Of a DNA stretch of 64,000 nucleotides, positions 49,419-57,755 are shown piece by piece. The translations under genes were made by a program, and so were the position numbers. The notes below the pieces were generated by a model. The model did not search any database. It saw nothing but the letters and a program-made list of their open reading frames with translations, and was not told the DNA's origin. The stretch covers positions 930,001-994,000 of the forward strand of contig NZ_CP024190.1 in assembly GCF_003391395.1 (NCBI RefSeq), read 5' to 3'. This DNA comes from Mycobacterium marinum (GTDB lineage Bacteria > Actinomycetota > Actinomycetes > Mycobacteriales > Mycobacteriaceae). Position 1 is the stretch's first letter. Each line of letters opens with the position of its first letter.

Positions 49419-49642
49419 GATGCCGTGCCGACACCGGGTTTCCGGCCGAGGCACGCCGGACAACCGGGCAACGTAATTGTCGCGTGACATCCCGGCGTGC
49501 CCGGTGAGCGCGGCTAACCCACAGCGAGCCGTTGTGTAGCGATGTTGCCGAAAAGTGCGGCGCGTAGATTCCGTTGTGGAGCAATGCGATGTGACCAGAG
49601 ATGGCGGGCCTTGTTGCCCGGGACCTATCCAGGAGGTGCACC

Positions 49643-50506
49643 GTGCCGGTGAACGCGGTTGTGGGATACGACGGCTCGCCGGGGGCGAGCACGGCGATAG
49701 AAGCCGGTGCGTTGTTGTTCCCAGGAGCGCGCGGATGGATCACCTATCTCTGGGTTCCGCCGTTCGCCAGCGAAAAGGTGCGCCGGCGTCTGCGGCCCAT
49801 GGCCAGCAACACCAACGAGTTGGTCGAGATGGTGGAGCGCGAGGGGGAGCTCGAGGCCCGGCGAGTGGTCGCGATGGGCGCGACCCTGGCCCGTGCCGCC
49901 GGATGGGATGCCGAGCCGGTGCTCAAGCGCACTTGGGGGCCCGAAGGACTGCGCATGGCCGAGGAGGCCGACGAAGTTCAGGCTGACCTGGTACTCGTCG
50001 GCACCCGGGGGCTCGGCGGGACGCAAGCGGTACTGGGCAGCGTGGCTGACATGGTGCTGCACCGCTGCCCGCGACCGGTGGTCGTGGTGCCGAATCCGAT
50101 GCTGGCTGCCGAATACGACGCCCTGCCGAAGGGGCCGATGGTGGTGGGATGGGACGGCTCGGCCGGCTCGGAAACGGCGTTGGCGGCGGCCAGACGCCTG
50201 TGCCCGGACCGGGAGGTGGTGTTGGTGTTCGTCGGCGACGGTAGTGCGCCTCTGCCCGCGGCGGGCGTGGGAGAGCTTCGGCAGCTGAGTGTCGAACGTG
50301 GTCGGGGTTTCCACGCTCGAGCCGTCTCCGAAGCGCTCGTAGCGGCCGGCCAGGACAACGGCGCGGCCCTGCTGGTGGTCGGCTCGCGGGGACATTCCGG
50401 CGCGCGCGAGACGTTGCTCGGCAGCGTCGCAATGGGCACCGTGCACCACTCCCATCGGCCGGTCCTGGTGGTGCCGAGCGGGTGGCAGGTTCCCGCGGAC
50501 TCCTGA
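49643..50506 (+). CDS. Tandem universal stress protein
   Basis: 287 residues with two UspA domains. Domain 1 begins NAVVGYDGSPGASTAI and carries the ATP loop VGTRGLGGTQAVLGSVADMV; domain 2 begins MVVGWDGSAGSETAL and has VVGSRGHSGARETLLGSVAMG. Both G-2x-G-9x-G-S/T loops are intact, so it should bind ATP. The GTG at 49643 follows AGGAGG by about 8 bp. In M. tuberculosis a protein of this kind (Rv1996) sits beside ctpF (Rv1997) in the DosR regulon, and here too the next gene is a CtpF homologue. It acts in the cytosol in dormancy or stress; the exact function is not set. Confidence 0.93.
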   Translation: MPVNAVVGYDGSPGASTAIEAGALLFPGARGWITYLWVPPFASEKVRRRLRPMASNTNELVEMVEREGELEARRVVAMGATLARAAGWDAEPVLKRTWGPEGLRMAEEADEVQADLVLVGTRGLGGTQAVLGSVADMVLHRCPRPVVVVPNPMLAAEYDALPKGPMVVGWDGSAGSETALAAARRLCPDREVVLVFVGDGSAPLPAAGVGELRQLSVERGRGFHARAVSEALVAAGQDNGAALLVVGSRGHSGARETLLGSVAMGTVHHSHRPVLVVPSGWQVPADS

Positions 50507-50523
50507 GCGCGGCCGGGGCGCTT

Positions 50524-50535
50524 GGACCTAGGTCC
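50524..50535. promoter_or_regulatory. DosR-box-like palindrome upstream of ctpF
   Basis: GGACCTAGGTCC, a perfect 12-bp palindrome 93 bp upstream of the ATPase start. It agrees with the core of the DosR consensus (GGAC, 4 bases, GTCC), while the outer bases differ. The neighbouring gene pair is DosR-controlled in M. tuberculosis, which supports the reading. Confidence 0.45.
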
Positions 50536-50627
50536 GCGCGGTGGGTGACTTCCGGCTCTGACCCGCACGGGTTTGATCAGGCAGGGTGGGAGCCATGACG
50601 TGTCGGTTTCCTGGCGAGGTGAGGTGA

Positions 50628-53345
50628 TTGTCGGTATCGGTGACCGCCACCGCGGCCCATCACGGTCTGCCGGCCCACGAAGTGGTGCTGTTGCTGGAGA
50701 CCGATCCGCACCTCGGATTGTCCGATGACGAGGCGGCCGAGCGACTGCAGCGATTCGGGCCCAACGCCCTGCCGCTGGCCAAACGTGGTGGCTTGCTGCT
50801 GCGCATTCTGCGGCAGTTTCACCACCCGCTGATCTATGTGCTGCTGGTTGCCGGGGCGATCACCGCGGGCTTGCAGGAGTACATCGACTCCTCCGTGATC
50901 TTCGGGGTGGTCGTCCTCAACGCAATCGTGGGTTTCATTCAGGAGTCCAGGGCCGAGTCGGCGCTGGAGGGGCTGCGGTCCATGGTGCGCACCCAGGCCA
51001 CGGTGATTCGGGACGGCCACGAGCACACCGTGGCTTCCGAAGATCTCGTTCCCGGAGATTTGGTGCTGCTCGAGAGCGGCGACAAGGTGCCGGCCGATCT
51101 GCGACTGGTGCGAGCAACGGAACTGCACCTCAACGAGTCGGCGCTGACCGGGGAGTCGGCGGCGGTCCATAAATCCGTGGCCGTACTGCCGGAGGCAACT
51201 CCGGTAGCGGACCGACTCAACATGGTCTATTCGGGCACCTTGGTTACCGCGGGCCGGGGCGCGGGCATTGCGGTCGCGACCGGCGCCGAGACGGAACTGG
51301 GCGAAATTCATCGCCTCGTCGGGGCCGCGGAAACGCTCATGACGCCGCTGACCGCCAAACTCGCCTGGTTCAGCAAGGTCCTGACCATCGCCATCCTGGG
51401 TCTGGCGGCGGTCACCTTCGCCGTTGGGCTGCTTCGGCAGCAGGACGCCGTCGAGACCTTTACCGCCGCGATCGCGCTGGCGGTCGGTGCGATTCCCGAA
51501 GGTCTGCCGGCCGCGGTGACGATCACCTTGGCGATTGGGGTGGCCCGCATGGCCAGGCGCCGCGCCGTCGTCCGGCGCCTGCCGACGGTGGAGACGCTGG
51601 GCAGCACCACGGTGATCTGTACCGACAAGACCGGAACGCTGACCGAAAACCAGATGACCGTTCAGGTGATCTGGACCCCCGACGACGTCGTTGAGGTGAC
51701 CGGTACCGGCTACGCACCCGACGGCATTCTGCAGGACTGCGATGGCGCACCGATGTCGATGGACGCGAACGCGGCGTTGCGCTGGTCCCTGATCGCCGGG
51801 GCGAGCTGCAACGATGCCGCGCTCACCCATGACGACGCGCGCTGGGACATCGTCGGCGATCCCACTGAGGGGGCGATGCTCGTCGTTGCGTCAAAGGCCG
51901 GGCTCGACCTCGGGCGGCTCGCGTCCGGAATGCCACGAGAGGCGGCCATCCCGTTCAGCTCCGAGCGCCAGTACATGGCCACGTTGCATCGCGACGGTGC
52001 CGATCGTGTGGTGCTGGCCAAGGGCGCGGTGGAGCGAGTGCTCGAGCTGTGCAGCTCGCAGATGGGTGCCGACGGCGCATTGCGCCCGCTGGAGCCTGGC
52101 GCGGTCGTGGACGCTGCCGAAATGCTCACCGCCCGAGGTTTGCGGGTCCTGGCCACCGCGGTGCGAGTTGGCGGCAGTCCCCTGGAGCTCAACGAAGACA
52201 CGCTGCCGGGCGACCTGGCGTTCACCGGGTTGCACGCGATGCTCGATCCGCCCCGGGGGGCCGCGCGGCGTGCGGTGGCGGCCTGTCACACCGCCGGCAT
52301 CGACGTGAAGATGATCACCGGTGATCACGCCGGCACCGCCACGGCGATCGCGGCGCAGGTGGGGTTGCTCGACGATGGCGGACCCGGCCCGGGTGCCGTT
52401 CTTACCGGCCCTGACCTCGCCGCGCTGGACGCCGAAGACTATTCCGACGCCGTGGACCAGGCCATCCTGTTCGCCCGGGTCTCGCCCGAGCAGAAGCTGA
52501 GACTGGTCCAGGCCCTACAGGCCAGAGGGCACGTGGTCGCGATGACCGGCGACGGCGTCAACGATGCGCCGGCGCTGCGGCAGGCCAGCGTTGGTGTCGC
52601 GATGGGCCGAAGCGGCACCGAGGTCGCCAAGGACGCGGCTGACATGGTGCTGACGGATGACGACTTCGCCACCATCGAAGCTGCGGTCGAAGAGGGACGC
52701 GGGGTATTCGACAATCTGACGAAGTTCATCACCTGGACACTGCCCACCAACATCGGTGAAGGGTTGGTGATCCTGGCCGCCATCGCATTCGGCACCGCCC
52801 TGCCGATCTTGCCGACTCAGATCTTGTGGATCAATATGACCACCGCGATCGCGCTCGGACTGATGCTGGCATTCGAGCCCAAAGAGGCGGCCATCATGTC
52901 CCGTCCGCCGCGCGACCCGGACCAGCCGTTGTTGACGCGCACGCTGGTGGGGCGCATTCTGCTGGTCTCCACGCTGCTCGTGGCCTCAGCCTGGTGGCTG
53001 TTCGAATGGGAGGTCGGCAAGGGCGCCAGTGTCGAAGCGGCCCGAACCGCGGCGCTGAACCTCTTTGTTGTCGTTGAGGCGTTCTACCTCTTCAGTTGTC
53101 GGTCGCTGACCCGCTCGGCCTGGCGGATCGGCTTCTGGTCCAACCGCTGGATCATTTTTGGGGTCGCTGCTCAAGCGATCGCCCAACTTGCCATCACCTA
53201 CCTTCCCGCGATGAACGCGGTCTTTGCGACGGCGCCGATCGGCGCCCCGGTATGGCTGCGCATCTTCGGCGTCGCCACCGTGGTCAGCTTGGTTGTGGCC
53301 GCCGACAAGTTGGTGCGCAGGATAGCCCCAGCACGTCGCAGGTAA
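50628..53345 (+). CDS. ctpF: P-type cation-transporting ATPase (CtpF-like, P2 type)
   Basis: 905 residues, the CtpF length. The N-terminal segment HHGLPAHEVVLLLETDPHLG is a cation-ATPase N domain. The actuator TGES is in LNESALTGESAAV, PEGL is in GAIPEGLPAAVTIT, the phosphorylation site is VICTDKTGTLTENQM, and the hinge/Mg site is MTGDGVNDAPALRQA. C-terminal helices include LPTNIGEGLVILAAIA and ILWINMTTAIALGLML, the latter with Asn/Thr in the ion path as in Ca/Na-type P2 pumps. The start is TTG 50628 after GAGGTGA. It pumps a cation across the plasma membrane, possibly Ca2+. The pairing with the universal stress gene and the palindrome upstream suggest hypoxia or nitric-oxide control. Confidence 0.93.
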   Translation: MSVSVTATAAHHGLPAHEVVLLLETDPHLGLSDDEAAERLQRFGPNALPLAKRGGLLLRILRQFHHPLIYVLLVAGAITAGLQEYIDSSVIFGVVVLNAIVGFIQESRAESALEGLRSMVRTQATVIRDGHEHTVASEDLVPGDLVLLESGDKVPADLRLVRATELHLNESALTGESAAVHKSVAVLPEATPVADRLNMVYSGTLVTAGRGAGIAVATGAETELGEIHRLVGAAETLMTPLTAKLAWFSKVLTIAILGLAAVTFAVGLLRQQDAVETFTAAIALAVGAIPEGLPAAVTITLAIGVARMARRRAVVRRLPTVETLGSTTVICTDKTGTLTENQMTVQVIWTPDDVVEVTGTGYAPDGILQDCDGAPMSMDANAALRWSLIAGASCNDAALTHDDARWDIVGDPTEGAMLVVASKAGLDLGRLASGMPREAAIPFSSERQYMATLHRDGADRVVLAKGAVERVLELCSSQMGADGALRPLEPGAVVDAAEMLTARGLRVLATAVRVGGSPLELNEDTLPGDLAFTGLHAMLDPPRGAARRAVAACHTAGIDVKMITGDHAGTATAIAAQVGLLDDGGPGPGAVLTGPDLAALDAEDYSDAVDQAILFARVSPEQKLRLVQALQARGHVVAMTGDGVNDAPALRQASVGVAMGRSGTEVAKDAADMVLTDDDFATIEAAVEEGRGVFDNLTKFITWTLPTNIGEGLVILAAIAFGTALPILPTQILWINMTTAIALGLMLAFEPKEAAIMSRPPRDPDQPLLTRTLVGRILLVSTLLVASAWWLFEWEVGKGASVEAARTAALNLFVVVEAFYLFSCRSLTRSAWRIGFWSNRWIIFGVAAQAIAQLAITYLPAMNAVFATAPIGAPVWLRIFGVATVVSLVVAADKLVRRIAPARRR

Positions 53346-53616
53346 TTCTGACCTACGTGCACTGTTGCTCACGGATATCACTAGACTCAACGGTGCGGTG
53401 CGGGAGCGATGGGCTGGTGCGGTTTTTGGTCCGCTTCCCAGAAGTGGCACATAGGTGCTGTCGGGATGGCGTCGTTTTCGCTCGGCGGAATGCATCGCAG
53501 GATTGAACTCGCCCCCGGGCCCGTGGGTGGGTATCGAGGCATTCCATGGCCACAAGTACACCGCGCGCGATCGGGTCGCGGTATTTGCGTGCGGGCTAGC
53601 GGAGAAGAAAGGCTAG

Positions 53617-55305
53617 ATGACTAGTTTATCTATCCATCAAGAAAACGCTGAACTGCAATTGAACGATCAAATCTACGGCGACGATCCGTTGTCCGACCGT
53701 GAAACGGGACTTTATCGCGCTGAATACGTGATGAGTTTTGTGGAGAAATGGGACGAGCTGATCGACTGGGATGCTCGCTCCGAGTCCGAGGGGCGGTTCT
53801 TTGTCGACGTGCTGCGCGCCCGTGACAAGCAGAACATTCTCGACGTCGCGACGGGCACCGGGTTTCACTCGGTGCGTCTCACCGAGGCGGGATTCAATGT
53901 GACCAGTGCCGACGGTTCGGCGGCGATGCTGGCCAAGGCATTTGAGAATGGTCGCAAGCGGGGCCTCATCCTGCGAACCGTGCAAGCCGATTGGCGGGAG
54001 CTGAACCGCGACATCCAGGGCAAGTACGACGCCATCATTTGTCTTGGCAACTCGTTCACTCACCTGCACGACGAGCACGATCGTCGTCGGGCCCTGGCCG
54101 AATTTTATGCGGCATTACGCCATGATGGAATTCTCATCCTCGACCAGCGAAATTATGATGAGATACTCGATCACGGGTTCAAGTCAAAGCACAAATATTA
54201 CTACTGTGGTGATCAGGTGACGGCGGAGCCGGAATATGTCGATGAGGGCCTCGCTCGTTTCAAGTACGATTTCCCGGACGGCTCGGAATACACGCTGAAC
54301 ATGTTTCCGCTGCGGAAGTCCTATGTTCGTCGCCTGATGCGCGAAGCGGGCTTTACGACGGTGCGCACCTACGGGGATTTCCAGGAATCCTACGAGGAGA
54401 CCGAACCCGATTTCTTCATCCATGTCGCGGAGAAGTCGTTGGCCAGTGAGGCGCTGGCCGAGCCCGATATCGATGCGGCGTTGACCGGCACCCGGGCCGA
54501 ACCCGAGGCCTACTACGACAGCGATGACGCCAACGCCTTCTACTCGATGATCTGGGGCGGCGAGGACATTCACGTCGGCTGCTACGAGGACACCCGCGAT
54601 ATCGGGGCGGCCGCGAGAGAGACCGTGGACCGCATGGTGCGCCAGTTGACCCGGTTCGACGGCGATACCCGGGTCTTGGACCTGGGTGCCGGCTACGGCG
54701 GCTGCGCCCGGCACCTCGCCAGCGACTACGGCAGTTCGGTGACCTGTCTGAACATCTCCGAAGCGCAGAACGAGACGAACCGTGAGCGCAACCGCAATGC
54801 GGGCCTGGACGCCAAGATCCGGGTGGTGCACGGCAGCTTTGAAGCGATTCCCGAGCCCGACGGCAGCTACGACGTCGTCTGGTCGCAGGACGCCATCTTG
54901 CATGCCGCCGACCGCCGAAAGGTGATCGAGGAGGCGTTCCGGGTGCTCAAAGCCGGTGGCGAGTTGATCTTCACCGATCCGATGCAGGCCGACGAGGTGC
55001 CCGACGGTGTGCTGACGCCGGTGTATGACCGGCTGAACCTGGCCGACCTCGGCTCGATGCGTTTTTATCGCGAAACCGCGCTGGCGGTGGGTTTCGAAGT
55101 GGTTGATCAGATCGACCTGGTGCACAACCTGGGGGTCCACTACCAGCGGGTGCTCGAGGAACTCGAGACCCGCCGTCGTGAACTCGATGAGCATTCGTCC
55201 ACCGAGTACCTGGACAAGATGCGGGTCGGCCTGCGGAACTGGGTGGACTCCGCGCGTGAGGGGCACCTGGCCTGGGGCATCCAGCACTTCCGCAAGCCCG
55301 ACTGA
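53617..55305 (+). CDS. Bifunctional glycine/sarcosine N-methyltransferase and dimethylglycine N-methyltransferase
   Basis: 562 residues, two SAM-methyltransferase domains. Domain 1 (about 1-275): FVEKWDELIDWDAR, motif I ILDVATGTGFHSV, ICLGNSFTHLHDE. Domain 2 (about 285-562): SMIWGGEDIHVGCYE, motif I VLDLGAGYGGCARHL, VWSQDAILHAADR. This order, GSMT then SDMT, matches the fused enzymes of halophilic actinobacteria (about 565 residues) that make glycine betaine from glycine in three methylations. The M. tuberculosis Rv0520 and Rv0521 are annotated as methyltransferase fragments; this is the intact equivalent. ATG 53617 has AGAAAGG upstream. The gene lies directly before a GabP-like permease, and the two probably serve osmoprotection. 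Confidence 0.94.
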   Translation: MTSLSIHQENAELQLNDQIYGDDPLSDRETGLYRAEYVMSFVEKWDELIDWDARSESEGRFFVDVLRARDKQNILDVATGTGFHSVRLTEAGFNVTSADGSAAMLAKAFENGRKRGLILRTVQADWRELNRDIQGKYDAIICLGNSFTHLHDEHDRRRALAEFYAALRHDGILILDQRNYDEILDHGFKSKHKYYYCGDQVTAEPEYVDEGLARFKYDFPDGSEYTLNMFPLRKSYVRRLMREAGFTTVRTYGDFQESYEETEPDFFIHVAEKSLASEALAEPDIDAALTGTRAEPEAYYDSDDANAFYSMIWGGEDIHVGCYEDTRDIGAAARETVDRMVRQLTRFDGDTRVLDLGAGYGGCARHLASDYGSSVTCLNISEAQNETNRERNRNAGLDAKIRVVHGSFEAIPEPDGSYDVVWSQDAILHAADRRKVIEEAFRVLKAGGELIFTDPMQADEVPDGVLTPVYDRLNLADLGSMRFYRETALAVGFEVVDQIDLVHNLGVHYQRVLEELETRRRELDEHSSTEYLDKMRVGLRNWVDSAREGHLAWGIQHFRKPD

Positions 55306-55314
55306 CGTACCCGA

Positions 55315-55357
55315 GCCACCCCGGCAACTCGGTCGCACACCGATTTGCCGGGGTGGC
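55315..55357 (+). terminator. 13-bp perfect hairpin between the betaine synthase gene and gabP
   Basis: GCCACCCCGGCAA (55315-55327) pairs with TTGCCGGGGTGGC (55345-55357), loop 17 nt with its own short stem. A T-poor tail (CCGTTTCG) follows. The right arm contains GGGGTGG, the only Shine-Dalgarno-like sequence before the gabP GTG, so the hairpin may be a terminator or an RNA control element. Confidence 0.7.
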
Positions 55358-55364
55358 CCGTTTC

Positions 55365-56801
55365 GTGAGTCAATCGGTCGATGCGCGGGCTGGACCGCCC
55401 CGACCTCCTGGAAGGCAGCCGTCAATAGATAACCGATTAGGACTGCGGCAAGGGTTAACGCAGCGTCAGCTCAACATGATTGCGATCGGCGGTGTCATCG
55501 GGGCCGGCCTTTTCGTCGGGTCCGGTGTGGTCATCCGCGCTACCGGTCCCGCCGCCTTCCTGACCTACGCGCTGTGCGGTCTGCTGATCCTTCTGGTGAT
55601 GCGGATGCTCGCCGAGATGGCCGCCGCCAATCCGTCCACCGGGTCGTTCGCCGACTTTGCTGCCGACGCCCTCGGCGGCTGGGCCGGGTTCTCGGTCGGC
55701 TGGCTGTACTGGTACTTCTGGGTGATCGTGGTCGGCTTCGAGGCCGTCGCCGGAGCAAAAGTCCTGATGTACTGGATTCATGCGCCGTTGTGGCTGCTCT
55801 CGTTGTGTCTGATGATCATGATGACGGCGACGAACCTGTTCTCGGTGTCGTCCTTCGGTGAGTTCGAGTTCTGGTTTGCGGGCATCAAGGTGGCGGTCAT
55901 CGTGGTGTTCCTGGCCCTCGGCGCCGCGTTCGCCTTTGGTTTGCTGCCGGGTCATCATATGGATTTCGGCAACCTCACCTCACACGGCGGACTTTTCCCC
56001 AAGGGCGTGGAGCCGGTCTTCGCCACCGTTGTGATCGCGATCTTCTCCATGACCGGAACCGAAATCATCACCATCGCGGCCGCCGAAACGCCTGACCCGG
56101 AATATGCGGTGCAGCGAGCGATGAGCACGGTGATGGCCCGCATTGCGGTGTTTTTCGTCGGGTCGGTCTTTCTGCTCGTCGTGATTCTGCCGTGGGACAC
56201 GATCGACCCCGGCGCCTCGCCCTATGTTGCGGCCTTCCAGCGCATGGGGATTCCCGGCGCGGACCAGATCATGAACGCGGTGGTGGTCACCGCGGTGCTG
56301 TCCTGTCTGAACTCGGGCCTCTACACCGCGTCGCGAATGATGTTCGTGCTTGCCGGGCGACGGGAGGCGCCCGCCTCGCTGGTGAAAGTCAGCCGTCGGG
56401 GGGTGCCCTACGTGGCCATCCTGGCCTCGTCGGCGGTGGGCTTTTTGTGCGTGATCATGGCCTGGGTCGCGCCCACCACGGTATTCATCTTCCTGCTCAA
56501 TTCGTCTGGTGCGGTTCTGCTTTTCGTCTACCTGCTGATCGCTTTCTCCCAGATCGTCTTGCGCGGCCGAACCCCACCGGAGAAGCTGCGGGTGCGGATG
56601 TGGTTTTTCCCCTGGCTGCCGATTCTCACGGTGGTCGGCATCGTCGTTGTGCTCGTCCGCATGGCTTTCGACGACGCCGCGCACAGCCAGTTCTGGCTCA
56701 GCATGTTGTCCTGGGTTGCCGTGCTCGGGATCTACGGGGTAACCAGGCTGATCAACCGCAACAGCCGGATGCGGCCCCGGGGCCAAACCAGCGAAGTGTG
56801 A
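55365..56801 (+). CDS. gabP: Amino acid/GABA permease (GabP-like)
   Basis: About 478 residues, APC superfamily. Typical start GLRQGLTQRQLNMIAIGGVIG then VIGAGLFVGSGVVI (unwound TM1 with GAGLF), TM3 NPSTGSFADFAADALG and ETPDPEYAVQRAM; twelve helices are expected. The frame extends back to 55353, but that GTG is inside the right arm of a strong hairpin, so GTG 55365 is chosen. Family members import GABA, beta-alanine or related amino acids with protons; a compatible-solute role would fit the betaine synthase next door. Confidence 0.9.
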   Translation: MSQSVDARAGPPRPPGRQPSIDNRLGLRQGLTQRQLNMIAIGGVIGAGLFVGSGVVIRATGPAAFLTYALCGLLILLVMRMLAEMAAANPSTGSFADFAADALGGWAGFSVGWLYWYFWVIVVGFEAVAGAKVLMYWIHAPLWLLSLCLMIMMTATNLFSVSSFGEFEFWFAGIKVAVIVVFLALGAAFAFGLLPGHHMDFGNLTSHGGLFPKGVEPVFATVVIAIFSMTGTEIITIAAAETPDPEYAVQRAMSTVMARIAVFFVGSVFLLVVILPWDTIDPGASPYVAAFQRMGIPGADQIMNAVVVTAVLSCLNSGLYTASRMMFVLAGRREAPASLVKVSRRGVPYVAILASSAVGFLCVIMAWVAPTTVFIFLLNSSGAVLLFVYLLIAFSQIVLRGRTPPEKLRVRMWFFPWLPILTVVGIVVVLVRMAFDDAAHSQFWLSMLSWVAVLGIYGVTRLINRNSRMRPRGQTSEV

Positions 56802-56807
56802 CAACCC

Positions 56808-57740
56808 CTAATCCGAATTCACTGCGCTCCATTGCCGTTCGATCGACTTGACCAACGCGGTCAGTGTCGTGTTCACCGGTGTCGGCACCCCGACCCGGGC
56901 GCCGTGGCGACCGACCGCGCCGTTGATCACGTCTATCTCGCTGGCCCGGCGCGCCTCGTGGTCGAGCAGCGCCGACGGTTTTGCGTTGGGCATTGCGGCG
57001 CCGAAGGCGCGCGCGTGTGCGACGGGGTCGGTGACGGCAACCGCGATCCCTGATGCCCGCGCCACTGCCCACGCTTCCCTTGCCGCCGCACGGCTGACCG
57101 GGCCCATCTCCGCGTCATCGAGCACCTGGCCCACGGTCATCCCGGTCAATGCGCATGGCGCGCTGTAGGCGGCATTGCAGATCAGCTTTTCCCACTGCAT
57201 CGCGGCGATATCGGTGACGGCCGCGGCGTCGAAGCCCGCCTCGGTCCAGGCGTGGGCAATGCGCTCGACGGTCTCGTGCGGCAGCGACGAATAGGCGCCG
57301 AAGCGCATCGCTTTCATCGCGTTATGGTGCACGTGCCCGGGCGCGAGCCGGGCCGCGCCGAATCCGCTTGCGATCCCAACCGCGACCCGCCGCTCGCCGA
57401 CGATGTCGGCGACCGTCTCGGCCGAACCGAGACCGTTTTGAATGGTCAACACTGGTGTGTCGGCGCCAAGCATGCACAGCGCTTGCCGTGCGCCCGTCGC
57501 CACGTCCGCGGCCTTGACGGCAAGCACCACCAGGTCCATCACCTCGGTGGGCGCAGTAGTGGCTGCTCGCAGCGACACCAGCTGGTCAGTGCCGGGGCCG
57601 CTGACTCGCAGACCGGTTCGGGTGATCTGGTCGACGTTGGGTTGGTGACGGTCGATCACCGCGACGTCGTTGCCCGCTCCGGCGAGTCTGGCGGCGTAGA
57701 TGGAACCCATTGCACCGCAGCCGATTATCGCAATCTTCAA
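56808..57740 (-). CDS. Ketopantoate reductase (PanE/ApbA)-family oxidoreductase
   Basis: 310 residues. An N-terminal Rossmann domain (MKIAIIGCGAMGSIYAARLAG) with NADPH-binding AVIDRHQPNVDQI, then a central LVVLAVKAADVA and VLTIQNGLGSAETV that match the PanE family; the catalytic Lys sits in MQWEKLICNAAYSAPCALTG. The C-terminal domain has RRASEIDVINGAVGRHG. True pantoate synthesis would need the PanB partner, which is absent, so it may reduce another 2-keto acid. It shares a strand with the tartrate dehydratase-like gene 15 bp upstream, and the two are probably co-transcribed. Confidence 0.85.
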   Translation of the reverse strand: MKIAIIGCGAMGSIYAARLAGAGNDVAVIDRHQPNVDQITRTGLRVSGPGTDQLVSLRAATTAPTEVMDLVVLAVKAADVATGARQALCMLGADTPVLTIQNGLGSAETVADIVGERRVAVGIASGFGAARLAPGHVHHNAMKAMRFGAYSSLPHETVERIAHAWTEAGFDAAAVTDIAAMQWEKLICNAAYSAPCALTGMTVGQVLDDAEMGPVSRAAAREAWAVARASGIAVAVTDPVAHARAFGAAMPNAKPSALLDHEARRASEIDVINGAVGRHGARVGVPTPVNTTLTALVKSIERQWSAVNSD

Positions 57741-57755
57741 CGCACTCTCCCGGGG

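Noticed and set aside
49617..49631. GGGAC-type half site before the universal stress gene, as a DosR box
   Set aside because: Only one half matches the consensus, and it overlaps the Shine-Dalgarno region of the gene, an unlikely place for an operator.
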